Below are positions 54,536 through 63,961 of a stretch of 64,000 bases of DNA, piece after piece. Position numbers and translations under genes: made by a program. Position 1 is the stretch's first letter; the number at the start of each line of letters is the position of its first letter. The notes under the pieces are model-generated. The model worked only from the letters and a program-made list of their open reading frames with translations, had not been told where the DNA came from and did not search any database. This DNA is from Aphanothece sp. CMT-3BRIN-NPC111. GTDB lineage: Bacteria > Cyanobacteriota > Cyanobacteriia > Cyanobacteriales > JAHHGU01. The stretch is taken from assembly GCA_019359765.1 (NCBI GenBank), contig JAHHGU010000021.1, positions 1 to 64,000 on the forward strand. The letters are read 5' to 3'.

Positions 54536-55099
54536 ATGCCCTCTGAAGTTGCCGTCGAAAAGAAAAAGCTGCAAAAGCCGCCTCTAGAGATACATTATCT
54601 AGGCGATCGCGTCCTGCGGCAGCCAGCCAAGCGCATTGCCCGTGTAGACGAGGAAATCCGACAGCTGGTTAGGGAGATGCTGCAAACCATGTACAGTGCT
54701 GATGGCATTGGTCTAGCGGCTCCCCAGGTTGCAGTTAACAAACAACTGCTTGTTGTGGACTGCGAACCAGATAATCCAGCCACCCCCCCCCTAGTTTTGA
54801 TTAACCCAACCATCAAAAGCGGCAGCCGCGATCTATGCGCGATGCAAGAGGGTTGTCTGAGCATTCCAGGCGTTTACTTAGATGTGATCAGACCGGAAAT
54901 GATTGAAGTCGCCTACAAAGACGAGCAGGGGCGTCCGCGGACATTGACAGCCACAGGGCTAATCTCCCGCGTCATTCAGCACGAAATGGATCACCTTAAT
55001 GGTGTGCTGTTCGTTGACCGTGTAGAAAATGCTTTGGCTTTGACTGAGGAGCTAAGAAAGCAAGGCTTCTCACCTCAAGCTGTCAAACCCATCTCTTAA
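54536..55099 (+). CDS. def: Peptide deformylase
   Basis: 187 aa. It removes the formyl group from nascent N-terminal Met, using Fe or Zn. The three motifs are intact: GIGLAAPQ, EGCLSIPG (the metal-binding Cys) and QHEMDHLNG (two metal His and the catalytic Glu). A short charged N-terminal extension (VEKKKLQKPP) precedes the core, as in other cyanobacteria. It is followed 14 bp later by a small membrane-protein gene. Confidence 0.96.
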   Translation: MPSEVAVEKKKLQKPPLEIHYLGDRVLRQPAKRIARVDEEIRQLVREMLQTMYSADGIGLAAPQVAVNKQLLVVDCEPDNPATPPLVLINPTIKSGSRDLCAMQEGCLSIPGVYLDVIRPEMIEVAYKDEQGRPRTLTATGLISRVIQHEMDHLNGVLFVDRVENALALTEELRKQGFSPQAVKPIS

Positions 55100-55113
55100 G
55101 GTTGTCCATAGTA

Positions 55114-55314
55114 ATGATAGAAAGCCCAAAAGTTGGTTTGTTATTGCTTGGTTCTTGCGTTGCGGCAATTGCCGCAGTGGGTTCAATTTTTGAACTTTCT
55201 TCTGGAGAACCACAGCTGGGTAGTTTGGTGACGGGAATTATCCTGGCAGCCAGCATTCCTTTAACTGGATTCTTCTTCTATGCAGCAGTTCAGAATGCGA
55301 ATGCTAATCAATAA
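55114..55314 (+). CDS. Small two-helix membrane protein downstream of def
   Basis: 66 aa from the ATG at 55114 (MIESPKVG). Two membrane helices: VGLLLLGSCVAAIAAVGSIF and LVTGIILAASIPLTGFFFYA, with a polar C-terminus. The gene follows def closely and is probably co-transcribed. Function unknown. Confidence 0.65.
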   Translation: MIESPKVGLLLLGSCVAAIAAVGSIFELSSGEPQLGSLVTGIILAASIPLTGFFFYAAVQNANANQ

Positions 55315-55597
55315 AAAGCTGTTAGCTGTTAATAATTCAGTAGTGAATCTCAATCGTCAATAGCAACAAGCAACAGGCTAGGACTAGGAACAAAAAGCTA
55401 ATAGCTAATCTCTAATAGCTAACAATGACAGGTCATGTCGCGAGAGATCCAATTTGTAATTGATAATTCTGAATTCGTAATTATTACCCCAAACCTAAAG
55501 GCAGAGGCTGGAAATGAAGATGCTTTGCTCATTTAATTTTTCCTAAACTTTAGTTGGGGGCTTGAAACCTAAATTTATTAATTACGAATTACGAATT
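55315..55597. repeat. Repeat-rich intergenic region before the FHA-PrsW gene
   Basis: It contains TTAGC/AGCTAA heptamers (55319-55420) and ACGAATT heptamers (55583-55597) like those at 11037-11068. The latter run right up to the ATG at 55598, leaving no clear ribosome site. No gene seen. Confidence 0.5.
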
Positions 55598-56995
55598 ATG
55601 AATTATTCTGGTCAACCTCACAGTGGATTTCTCCGGCAACTGTCTCCTGCTGGTACACCGGGGCTACAAACGCCTCCCTATGCACTGCCTAGGAATCAGG
55701 AGGTGGTGCTTGGGCGTGACCCCAGTTGTCAAATAGTCCTGAATGATACTTATGGCGGTGTCTCACGGCGTCATGCCGCAGTTCGTCCGCTTTCAGCAGT
55801 ATCTTCCTCTGGGATGTCACCTGCCTGGGAAATTTGTGACCTGAATAGTGCTAACGGCACCTATATCAATAGGCAACGCCTACAGGGGTGCCAGAGATTG
55901 CAGGTTGGCGATCGCATCTCTCTGGGTGAGAATGGTCCAGAATTTATCTTTGAATACCAAATATCTCAGAATACAGCTGAGCGATCGCGACCAGCTACTC
56001 CCTACGCAGCCACGGCTGCCATTAAGCCGCCTACGCCTGTTGTTGGTGCAGCGAGGGGAAATCAACCAGATGCAGTCAGTTTTACTCAGCTGTTTCCCAT
56101 TATTTCCACAGGCAGAGATTTAACCCGAAAAGCTTTCCTGATACCGGGCACGATCACCGTTGGTTTTGTGGTGTTGATGTTTGCCGCCGTCGGGAACCCG
56201 ATATTTTTCAACCTGCTAATGGCAGCTTATCTCGCTGGTGCCGCTTACTACTTTGTCTACCAGCTTTGCGGTAAGTATAAGCCTTGGTGGTTGCTAGTAA
56301 GTTCTGCTATAACTACCATCTTGATTTTGATCAGTCCCCTGCTGATGGTATTTATAGTTGTTTTTCGCGGCATCTTGCCGGGAAGCTTACCAGCCGCAGG
56401 AGAGAGTGTCAGCTTTCCGGCTTTGCTGATTCGGATGTTTTTCGGGGCTGGGTTGCTGGAGGAGTTGTTAAAGGCATTGCCAGTGCTGTTGGCCTGTTTT
56501 GTAGGAAGCCGATTCCGTTCCCCTTGGCGAGAACGCATTGGCGTTTGGGAACCTCTAGATGGAATTTTGCTGGGTGCTGCCTCTGCTGTTGGCTTCACAC
56601 TGCTGGAAACGCTGGGGCAGTATGTTCCGGAGATTGTCAATAACGTCAAGCTCCAAGCTGGTGAAGGAGCTGGGGAGTTAGTGGGTTTGCAACTGCTGAT
56701 TCCCCGCGTATTAGGCTCAGTGGCAGGGCACATGGCCTATAGCGGCTATTTTGGGTATTTTATTGGGCTAAGCGTACTTAAACCTAGCAAGCGTTGGCGG
56801 ATTTTGGGCATTGGCTACGTCAGTGCTGCCAGTCTCCATGCCCTCTGGAACGCAACTGGAGCTTACAGTGGCTTGATCCTAGCGGTAGTGGGCATAGTGT
56901 CTTATGCATTCTTGGCAGCGGCAATTCTTAAAGCAAGGGCACTGTCACCCACGCGAGCGCAAAACTTCGCCACCCGCTTTTTCAACCAACCTTAG
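55598..56995 (+). CDS. FHA-domain fused PrsW-type intramembrane protease
   Basis: 465 aa from the ATG at 55598; the frame extends to a TTG, but the extra residues come from repeats. An FHA domain (about 25-125: VVLGRDPSCQIVL, GGVSRRHAAV, SANGTYINRQ) reads phospho-Thr proteins. It is followed by seven to nine membrane helices with PrsW features: GLLEELLKALPV (paired Glu), DGILLGAASAVGFTLLE, and HALWN near the end. PrsW proteins cut membrane substrates, such as anti-sigma factors in Bacillus. The substrate here is unknown. A kinase gene lies 4 kb upstream. Confidence 0.88.
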   Translation: MNYSGQPHSGFLRQLSPAGTPGLQTPPYALPRNQEVVLGRDPSCQIVLNDTYGGVSRRHAAVRPLSAVSSSGMSPAWEICDLNSANGTYINRQRLQGCQRLQVGDRISLGENGPEFIFEYQISQNTAERSRPATPYAATAAIKPPTPVVGAARGNQPDAVSFTQLFPIISTGRDLTRKAFLIPGTITVGFVVLMFAAVGNPIFFNLLMAAYLAGAAYYFVYQLCGKYKPWWLLVSSAITTILILISPLLMVFIVVFRGILPGSLPAAGESVSFPALLIRMFFGAGLLEELLKALPVLLACFVGSRFRSPWRERIGVWEPLDGILLGAASAVGFTLLETLGQYVPEIVNNVKLQAGEGAGELVGLQLLIPRVLGSVAGHMAYSGYFGYFIGLSVLKPSKRWRILGIGYVSAASLHALWNATGAYSGLILAVVGIVSYAFLAAAILKARALSPTRAQNFATRFFNQP

Positions 56996-57360
56996 CGGAG
57001 TAAAGGGAAAGGCTCTCCGTAGCCAAGAGATGCTCGAGGATCTCTCCCTGTTGTTCTTGGATAAAATTAAAATCCATTACTTCGGATGGCTAGAATCTCA
57101 TGCCCGTAATCCTTATGGGTATAAGCTGCTGTTTAACTGCTGGCGATCGCCCATACCCTACACTCCCACTATACGCAAATGATGCTAGCAGACACGATAT
57201 CATGTAGCTGCCGGATATATACTGCTTATTTAGACTGCATATAAGTAGGAGAGCGGGGAAACAGAGGAGTTTTTCCATGTCTACCTACTTAACTCGTCTT
57301 GTGGTCAAAGTTTTTGTAATTTTGAAGACGCCAAAATTAATATCGCACAACCCCTAACAC
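56996..57360. other. Intergenic region
   Basis: Positions 57250-57262 hold a short purine-rich stretch and 57278 starts a 26-codon frame with GAGGAG upstream, which is not convincing as a gene. No other feature was seen. Confidence 0.4.
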
Positions 57361-57948
57361 CTACGAATCGTGCAGGTGAGCGATCGCATACTGGGCTATT
57401 GCCATACTTAAGCGAGCTTGTTCCATATCAGATAACTCAGTCCAAGCGGCAGATGGCGTGGACTCAATTGTTTCCGCTTCTCCCCGCATCGCATATGCCA
57501 AGGGACGGGCTAATACCAGTAAATCTTCTTCTGCCCAATTTGGTAGTAGCTGTTGAACACACTCCACCAGCTTATCTGCCAAGGAGAGGTTAGTAGAGAC
57601 AACTTGGTGAGCTTTATGGGCGATCGCATCTAGCAATGTCTGAGGCACGCGAGGCGCAAACCTTTCGCCTAAAGACTTTTTCAGTACGTCCGCTATCGGT
57701 GATACCTGTTTCGCACAAAAGTCTATACCTGCAAATAGCTTTTGCGATCGCGCCATAATTTCCTCATCGGACCAATCCTCCAATTCAAACTCGTTTTCCA
57801 TCTCCGCAAAATAGGCTTCCGTATCTGGATCGGCAGGATTCCAAGGATAAAGAGCCTCCTCCGGTTGTAGGAGTGCCTCCAGTAGTTCAGCTTGTACTGG
57901 TGAAAAAGAATCCTCAACTCGTTGGGAATAAATCCATTTATTTGCCAT
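57361..57948 (-). CDS. Conserved protein, function unknown
   Basis: 195 aa from the ATG at 57948 (MANKWIYSQRVEDS); an ATG directly before it shares the AGGAGG site. The frame extends to 57990. The protein is helical and acidic: FSPVQAELLEALLQPEEALY, FELEDWSDEEIMARSQKLF, LADKLVECVQQLLPNW. No signal or membrane segment. It resembles short acidic hypothetical proteins of cyanobacteria; the family is not recognised. Confidence 0.6.
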   Translation of the reverse strand: MANKWIYSQRVEDSFSPVQAELLEALLQPEEALYPWNPADPDTEAYFAEMENEFELEDWSDEEIMARSQKLFAGIDFCAKQVSPIADVLKKSLGERFAPRVPQTLLDAIAHKAHQVVSTNLSLADKLVECVQQLLPNWAEEDLLVLARPLAYAMRGEAETIESTPSAAWTELSDMEQARLSMAIAQYAIAHLHDS

Positions 57949-58277
57949 CATGCCCCTCCTGTGTGTATTGATAGGCGAACTTTTGAACAATTAAGCCTGT
58001 ACCTGGTAGACTTTCCGTAAAGGTTAGGATGAATCGAGCCTAACTTCTGCTGGGTGATGTTCCCTTGCATGGGTAGCTACACTGGCAGATCAACTGGTTC
58101 CGTAACGCTCGTAATTTATATTTCAGTCTTTAGAGGGATTTAATAATTTTGATTTAAAGTAAACGTAACGCAAAATTCTCTAGGGGCGGATTTACTAGAT
58201 ATATCTGCCATCTCACATACAGCTTATAAAAACGCGCCCCTACTCAAAACTCATCTATCTAAAAGGGGTTATGGAGG
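57949..58277. other. Intergenic region
   Basis: A short stretch between two minus-strand genes, with no gene or repeat seen. Confidence 0.4.
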
Positions 58278-59912
58278 CTATAGTACTGCTCCCTCAATAA
58301 TGAATTCTAGAGTCTGACCCTGGTTACTCCCAAACTTTAGCCTAACTCCCGATTGCAGAGGAACTTCCTGATGGTGGACTTTTTGCCAACCCTGGGGTCC
58401 TAAAACCAGCGTGCCGAAGCGAGAAAAATCACGCAGGAAGTAGGTCGGTAAGCCATCATCACTAAGAAAAGAATCGCGGCAGATAATTTCTGCATGTTTT
58501 TGCGAAACCCATTGCTCTTGGATGACTAAATCGTTCTCCTGACGGCGTCCCACTCGCATCAGCCCCCCCCGAATCGGCCAGATCTTACTGCTCCCTTCTA
58601 ATGAACGGAGGCTAGCTTCCGGCAGGGATTTCCCTATCCAGCTTGGCGTTAGACCGGGTAGTTCTGTTGTGCCCTCCCCTATAGGTTTAATTAGTTCCCC
58701 ATCAAATTCTGGATGCATGTACAGAACTGGCAAAGTCCAAGCTGGTTGATTGAACTTATAAAGTGTCAACAGCTGTTGTCTTGCCACTGCTACTGCTTGG
58801 TCGATAGGCATCCGCTGCGCTAGTGCTTGGGCAAAGCTTTGAATAAAACTCAAAGCTTCCTCGTCAGCAATAGAGTCGCGCATTCCCAAAACAGCCGGAA
58901 CCCCGTGGTGAATTAGCACCTCTGCCAAACTACTGCGCGGAATTGCTTGCTGCTTTTCCTGGTCAGGTTGGGCACCCCAACAGGCATTAAATACAGCCAG
59001 CGTCACTCGGCAGCGAACTAAAACCTGGGCTAATTCTGTACCGTTAAGGGCAGCATCAGACCGCAAAAACAGCATACCGCCGTCAGGCGCGGGTATACCA
59101 TGACCAGAGTAGAAGAGGATATTGTAATTTTCTGTTTCTAATGCTGCGATTAGTTCTGCGGGCGTGGGCTGAAGGAGGGTATCTACATGGCAGGGAACCA
59201 ATGGCCCAGCGTTTTCATGCAGGACTCCCGCTGAAGGGCGATTTTCCAGAATTTTAGCTAGGGCAGCTGCCTCTTGTTTCAGCTTTAACCCAGGGGCTGA
59301 ACTGGATTGAGAAGCAGTGTCGTGTCCTAATACCACTAAAATGTTTAATGCCTGCTCGCTCCGCTGGGGACGGAGGGGGTCAACGTCACTGGTAGTGCGA
59401 CTGAACAAAATTTGCTGCGATAGAGAAATCGCTGGTTTTCCAGCCTGGGGTTGCATAATTTCCCAAGGCAGTGGAATTAAATCTGGGTCGCGAAGTTCCA
59501 ATCGCAGGCGCAGAGGTTTATTCTGTCCGATGGAAATTCCTTGGCTTTGAGCGAGACTATTTTCAATTGACCCATCAAACAGCCACTGCCAGAGGCTAAT
59601 TCCCAGGTGTTGCATCAGGCGACTACTATAGCTGGGTTTTTGTCCTGCCGTAGAGAAATTAGGCTCTGGCGGCAACGTCAGGGCTGATGCAGTTGCATGA
59701 TGTACGAGGGGAACATGGGGCAAGCCACGCAGCTTAAACATCTCTTGCCACCCTAGCCAGCTTTGAGTTAAACTCTCTGGCCAGTTACAGTCATGATGAA
59801 CGTATCCCCCTGGATAAGGGGCTTTGAGCACCCAGATGGCAAAGTGTTCTGCCCCAGCACTCATCAGGCGAGCGATCGCTAAACTGAGGCAGGGATTTTC
59901 AGAGCCAGACAT
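58278..59912 (-). CDS. CHAT-domain caspase-like protease with a C-terminal FHA domain
   Basis: 544 aa. Residues about 185-405 form a CHAT (caspase-HetF) domain with the dyad His271 (FYSGHGIPA) and Cys311 (FNACWGAQP), and the linker block AEVLIHHGVPAVLGMR. The C-terminal FHA domain (about 445-540) has GRRQENDLVI and SQKHAEII, the phosphopeptide-binding motif. The N-terminal 180 residues include LPLVHH-type loops and LRLELRDPDLIPLPWEIM, the common prefix of CHAT proteins. It may be a protease recruited by phosphorylated partners. The PP2C gene lies 400 bp upstream on the same strand. Confidence 0.88.
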   Translation of the reverse strand: MSGSENPCLSLAIARLMSAGAEHFAIWVLKAPYPGGYVHHDCNWPESLTQSWLGWQEMFKLRGLPHVPLVHHATASALTLPPEPNFSTAGQKPSYSSRLMQHLGISLWQWLFDGSIENSLAQSQGISIGQNKPLRLRLELRDPDLIPLPWEIMQPQAGKPAISLSQQILFSRTTSDVDPLRPQRSEQALNILVVLGHDTASQSSSAPGLKLKQEAAALAKILENRPSAGVLHENAGPLVPCHVDTLLQPTPAELIAALETENYNILFYSGHGIPAPDGGMLFLRSDAALNGTELAQVLVRCRVTLAVFNACWGAQPDQEKQQAIPRSSLAEVLIHHGVPAVLGMRDSIADEEALSFIQSFAQALAQRMPIDQAVAVARQQLLTLYKFNQPAWTLPVLYMHPEFDGELIKPIGEGTTELPGLTPSWIGKSLPEASLRSLEGSSKIWPIRGGLMRVGRRQENDLVIQEQWVSQKHAEIICRDSFLSDDGLPTYFLRDFSRFGTLVLGPQGWQKVHHQEVPLQSGVRLKFGSNQGQTLEFIIEGAVL

Positions 59913-60312
59913 TAAAACTTGTTGACCTTCCGCCCGCGACGGTAGCAGTTTTCTATAAGTCTACCGACTCTTGGCTGTGTTGCGCTGTCATTCGATTTTG
60001 GATATAGCAATTAGCAGTTAGCTTTTAGCAATTAGCTTCTAGGAAACATACACTTATAGCAGCATCTCGATGCGTGTATGGCTGTAATGCCAATTGTCAC
60101 TCTTCCCTTATGACTACTGCTATACCAGGATTTTAAATGCCAGGATTGTCTCCGCTACGCCGAATTAGGGGCTTGAGGCCTATGCGTGTTTTTGGTCAAT
60201 TTGGATTGTGGGACATCTTGGGCGGTTTTTATCGTCGCCATTTCATATAGGCTCGCTTTCAGGTGACTTCGCTAGCGTTCCCCAACTTACTGCTAGCTAG
60301 CTAATTAGGGAT
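59913..60312. repeat. Gap between the CHAT-FHA and PP2C genes, with a TATAGCAG element
   Basis: Positions 60055-60124 are a TATAGCAG-family copy (ends TATAGCAGC and ACTGCTATA). Positions 60003-60042 hold TTAGC heptamers. The element separates two genes on the same strand. No other gene was seen. Confidence 0.65.
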
Positions 60313-62667
60313 TTATTGAGACTGGCTAGGTTGGGGAGATGCTTTAGAAGGTGCTGGTGTTGAGGTGGACGTAGGAGAGGCATTTATAGGGGAACAGTTC
60401 CCCGGTTGCTCGGACGCCTGTAGGCTATTAGGTTCTCCCAGGCGTTTAAGATCCGTTTCTTTAATCTGTACGTTTTCTCCCACTTTTAGCAAACGCTGAT
60501 TTACTGAAGCTGCCTGAGGATCTGGCCCCTGCAGGGGATTCCTAGTGGCATTTCCTTGTTGGTTATTTGAGTTACCAGTCGAGCAAACTTTTAGACTTAG
60601 CAAACTATCCTGGTCAGGAATAGACTTTTTTTCCCCTACTTGCAAAATGCTACCAGCTGGGACTATCAACTTCACCAGTTGATTTTGCGGCTCGTTGGAG
60701 GCTGGTTGCAGCAAAGTCATGTCTTTTGTGACTCTTATCTGCGCCCCCTTTTCTAAAGAGGAGACAGCTAAAGTACTGGGAGATGGGTTTGCCGTTGGAG
60801 AGGAACTAGCTGGTGCCGCTTCCGGATTGGAAGCCAAACTATTCGCTTTGCGATCGCCTCCAAGAATGAACCACCAATAACCGAATGCTCCCCCCAGACC
60901 TAGCAGTAAAACAATCCCTACTAGCGGTAACCACGAACGTCTGGGTGAAGGACTAGATGGCAACCTCTGCGTTTTTCTTTGGGAAGGAGCGGCCTGAATG
61001 CTGGTTTTAGGCTCACTTGCTGAGGGCGGCGGCACTGATTGGATCTGAGTCGTCTGTGACACTTCAGCTTGTCGAGTCTCCTGTGGTTGCCTAACCTGGC
61101 AGTGGATCAAGGCGACGGTGACATTGTCGTGTCCATTTGTGGCGTTGGCAACCTGGACCAGCCGCCCAGCAGCTGTTGCCAGATCAACCTGACCCTCTAT
61201 AATCGGCAGAATTTCCGTTTCCCAGTATTGCTCTACCCTGTCGTTATCGCTCAGGCCATCAGAGCAAAGGAGGAAAACACAGTCCTCATCTACCACAAAG
61301 CGCTGTACTGTTGGATGCAGCGTTGCTGATGAACCCATGCCCAATGCCTGAACCAGAGAGCCAGATGCCGGTTGTTGCACGGCGTCACGATAAAGGGCAT
61401 ATCCCAGTCGCACCTCTCGCGAAGCCAGATCGTCATCTAAAGTGACTTGATGACAACCCGTGCGAGTAACTCTATAAGCCCGACTGTCCCCCACATGAGT
61501 GATGAATATTTCATGAGTATGAGCCAATGCCATTACCAGCGTCGTCCCCATGCGCTGGCGGTCGTGCCGCTGTTCTGCGTCGTTACGCTGGCTGATGCGG
61601 TCGTTGGCAGCACAGGCTGAGTTTTCTAATTCTACGCTCAGGGTTGTCGGGTTCAAATTTGGAGTACGCAACACATTCTCTAACCGCTGCCGGATGGTAT
61701 CAATTGCCAAGTTGGAGGCAACATCTCCCCCTTCATGTCCTCCAATACCGTCGCAAACAATCCCCAGAGACACGCCTGCACCAGTAGTTGGGCTTACTGT
61801 CGTTCCACTGGGAGGATAGCAGGCATCTTCATTACGTTTACGGCTAGGCCCTGTGTCGCTGCCGGTGGCAATCTGATAAGTGCATGATTGTGTGATTCGC
61901 CCGCATTCTTCTAGTCCTTGCTCCAGTAGCGCCACCAGCTGCTCTGATGTCTGTAACTGACCCTGAATCAACTGCTGGCAAAGTTCTTCAATAAATTTAG
62001 CCACTGCTGGCTGGGCATCAGGTGCCCATTGTGACCACAGTTGACCCAGCTGTGGCAATTCTGGTGCGATCGCCCGATCCAGCTGCAAGTCCAATAACCG
62101 CACTAGAGAACCTTCTACCCGCAACAGTCCCGGCGTTAGCAAACTAGAAGCTACACCGTACATACTCATGGGCTGCCATAACTGAGCCATTTGCCACAGC
62201 CAATTAAGCTGGCGCAGGGCTGGCGCTGTTTTCCAGGCACGAACTAGTTCTGGCATCAGCTGACCTTCAAGGGAAGTCCCTGTACCACCGTTATAGATAG
62301 GTACCTGCTCTAGTAGCCATATTTGTGGGGTGCCCCTTTCCTGCATCTGTGCCAGCAGGCCATACACTTGCGGAATATGCAGCTTATAGGGAGAAAGCTT
62401 TAGATAGGGCGCGATCGCATCTGGGATTTCCGACCCGGTTTCTGGCGGCAAACCCGGTTTGGTATCTAGAAGAATCCGATTTCCCTTTAGCAAATATCTA
62501 CCTACGAGGATATCCCCAGCTTTATAAGCATCTATCTCTTCGCTTAGCGCCCGCAGATAGCGCCTTGGTAGCGGTGTGCGGCATTTCTGACAAAAATTAT
62601 GGCTCTGGGGGTTGGGAGCCTGACAGCGGGGATTAGGGCAGTAAAGCGTTGCCGCAGGATTTTGCAT
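60313..62667 (-). CDS. Zinc-ribbon, pseudokinase-like, PP2C-type protein phosphatase with a membrane helix
   Basis: 784 aa. Residues 1-37 form a zinc ribbon (Cys at YCPNPRC and FCQKC). Residues about 45-260 resemble a degenerate kinase domain: GRYLLKGNRI and LLTPGLLRVEGSLVRLLDLQ, where the catalytic Asp and Asn are absent. Residues about 270-520 are a PP2C phosphatase with its metal residues: RKRNEDA, CDGIGGHEGGDVAS, HVGDSRAYR, CSDGLSDN and DNVTVAL. A single membrane helix lies near 605-630 (LVGIVLLLGLGGAFGYWW), followed by a Pro/Ser-rich outer region. It dephosphorylates Ser/Thr in proteins; the substrates may be those read by nearby FHA domains. Confidence 0.85.
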   Translation of the reverse strand: MQNPAATLYCPNPRCQAPNPQSHNFCQKCRTPLPRRYLRALSEEIDAYKAGDILVGRYLLKGNRILLDTKPGLPPETGSEIPDAIAPYLKLSPYKLHIPQVYGLLAQMQERGTPQIWLLEQVPIYNGGTGTSLEGQLMPELVRAWKTAPALRQLNWLWQMAQLWQPMSMYGVASSLLTPGLLRVEGSLVRLLDLQLDRAIAPELPQLGQLWSQWAPDAQPAVAKFIEELCQQLIQGQLQTSEQLVALLEQGLEECGRITQSCTYQIATGSDTGPSRKRNEDACYPPSGTTVSPTTGAGVSLGIVCDGIGGHEGGDVASNLAIDTIRQRLENVLRTPNLNPTTLSVELENSACAANDRISQRNDAEQRHDRQRMGTTLVMALAHTHEIFITHVGDSRAYRVTRTGCHQVTLDDDLASREVRLGYALYRDAVQQPASGSLVQALGMGSSATLHPTVQRFVVDEDCVFLLCSDGLSDNDRVEQYWETEILPIIEGQVDLATAAGRLVQVANATNGHDNVTVALIHCQVRQPQETRQAEVSQTTQIQSVPPPSASEPKTSIQAAPSQRKTQRLPSSPSPRRSWLPLVGIVLLLGLGGAFGYWWFILGGDRKANSLASNPEAAPASSSPTANPSPSTLAVSSLEKGAQIRVTKDMTLLQPASNEPQNQLVKLIVPAGSILQVGEKKSIPDQDSLLSLKVCSTGNSNNQQGNATRNPLQGPDPQAASVNQRLLKVGENVQIKETDLKRLGEPNSLQASEQPGNCSPINASPTSTSTPAPSKASPQPSQSQ

Positions 62668-62823
62668 GAAGGTTCTTCGGTTCAGTCAGCAGGTGGTGAT
62701 TTGGTTCGAGGTGGCACTGCTGCTACCAGAAAGTTAGCCCATTCACAAAAAAGCTAAATCTGAGCGTTAATTACCAATTTTAGCGTCTGAGTCTCTATAA
62801 GATGAATTCCCGGTTGAGCAATC

Positions 62824-63072
62824 TTATTTTTGAGAAACAGAATTTTGGGCTTGCTGCTGATAACGCCTCATCATCTGGGGCCAGATTAATAAAAAGTATC
62901 CCATCCAAACCATTACAGGAATAGATACAAGAATGGTTATCCACAGTGTTTTTGTCAGCACCCAGCTGCTGCCTATCAGCGTGACGCTGGTTAGCAGGAT
63001 CGACCAAGGCTGGCACCACCAAGGTTTGTAACTCCAAGGGTTTAAGGACGGTTGTATGGACACGCTCCTCAC
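62824..63072 (-). CDS. DUF6737-like small membrane protein
   Basis: 82 aa from a GTG at 63072. NPWSYKPWWCQPWSILLTS is the recognisable signature of a short cyanobacterial family (DUF6737-like), with two membrane helices (SILLTSVTLIGSSWVL, LWITILVSIPVMVWMGYFL) and a polar C-terminus. A frameshifted reading frame overlaps, but this frame has the conserved motif. Function unknown. It lies upstream of the PP2C gene in the same direction. Confidence 0.65.
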   Translation of the reverse strand: MRSVSIQPSLNPWSYKPWWCQPWSILLTSVTLIGSSWVLTKTLWITILVSIPVMVWMGYFLLIWPQMMRRYQQQAQNSVSQK

Positions 63073-63338
63073 AAAAAAACTATTTATCAGAATATTAATA
63101 TTACTAGCGTACTCAAATTAAAGTTCTACAACTTAATCCTAATTCACAGATTGCCCGCTTGTAACCTAATAGGCTGCTATAACCAATTCCTACTTGACAT
63201 AGCTCAACTTCGACTCTATATCGGCAAACCTGTTGACGCTTGATAATTTACTTACCACCATAGAAAGAGGCGATCGCGGGCGTCATTTTTTAATCTAAGA
63301 CAAGAAAGCCATAAATTTGAACATCATTTAGGAGTTTT

Positions 63339-63611
63339 ATGGAAAACCCGCCCAAAGACACTACCAATAGAACTGCTAATCCCGGCGATAGAATTTCTGA
63401 CGAACCTCAAACTATTGAAGAAAAATCCCAGCAAATTGCTGTTGATGCCCCTGATATCACCGGGGATCACATTACAGTTCCCACCTACTTTGTTGTTGAT
63501 GAACCCGATGGTGAGGAAAAAGCGCTGCATCATGTCAAGGATGCTGAAGAAATATCCGATGTGATTCGCCAAGCACGAGTTGACGAAAATGGCGAACGGA
63601 AGTGGTGGTAG
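63339..63611 (+). CDS. Small acidic protein, function unknown
   Basis: 90 aa, no signal or membrane segment. It is polar and acidic, with a possible compact end (TVPTYFVVDEPDGEEKALHH, EEISDVIRQARVDENGERKW). GGAG precedes the ATG by about 8 nt. It is not recognised as a family. It converges with ndhM 17 bp downstream. Confidence 0.55.
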   Translation: MENPPKDTTNRTANPGDRISDEPQTIEEKSQQIAVDAPDITGDHITVPTYFVVDEPDGEEKALHHVKDAEEISDVIRQARVDENGERKWW

Positions 63612-63628
63612 CTTCTCTCTCGGCTTGT

Positions 63629-63961
63629 TTAACTGCTTACCTGAGGTAGTCCCATGCTGTAGTTGAGAACGCGACTACTGAGGTTGTAACTAATTTGACC
63701 GCTCTGCAAAAGCGATCGCACAAAATGCTCCAAATCCGAGCCAATACGGCGCAGGTTATATTCCGTTAAGTCCTCGCCGCTATATGACTCTACTAGTTCG
63801 TTAAATTTGCGATAGACCTTTTGCAGAGTGTCTTCATTCCAATTCAATTCATTGTCGGGGTCAACATCCAAGGTTAAAACTTGCTCGCTGGGAACAAGTT
63901 CGTTGTTCTTAACCTCAGCGGTATAGATTCGGATATGGCGGGTGGTAGACTTGAGCAGCAT
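63629..63961 (-). CDS. ndhM: NAD(P)H-quinone oxidoreductase subunit M
   Basis: 110 aa. NdhM is a peripheral, cyanobacterium- and chloroplast-specific subunit of the NDH-1 complex in cyclic electron flow and respiration. The sequence matches throughout: [55 protein letters not shown] and [13 protein letters not shown]. The start has AAAGG 8 nt upstream. It is transcribed from the right edge of the window and probably stands alone. Confidence 0.97.
   Translation of the reverse strand: MLLKSTTRHIRIYTAEVKNNELVPSEQVLTLDVDPDNELNWNEDTLQKVYRKFNELVESYSGEDLTEYNLRRIGSDLEHFVRSLLQSGQISYNLSSRVLNYSMGLPQVSS

Noticed and set aside
57278..57358. 26-codon frame with GAGGAG upstream
   Set aside because: It is very short, shows no conserved pattern that I can recognise and has no neighbour logic.
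62795..63037. Second minus-strand frame over the DUF6737-like gene
   Set aside because: The other frame contains the conserved YKPWWCQPWS motif and two clear membrane helices; this one does not.
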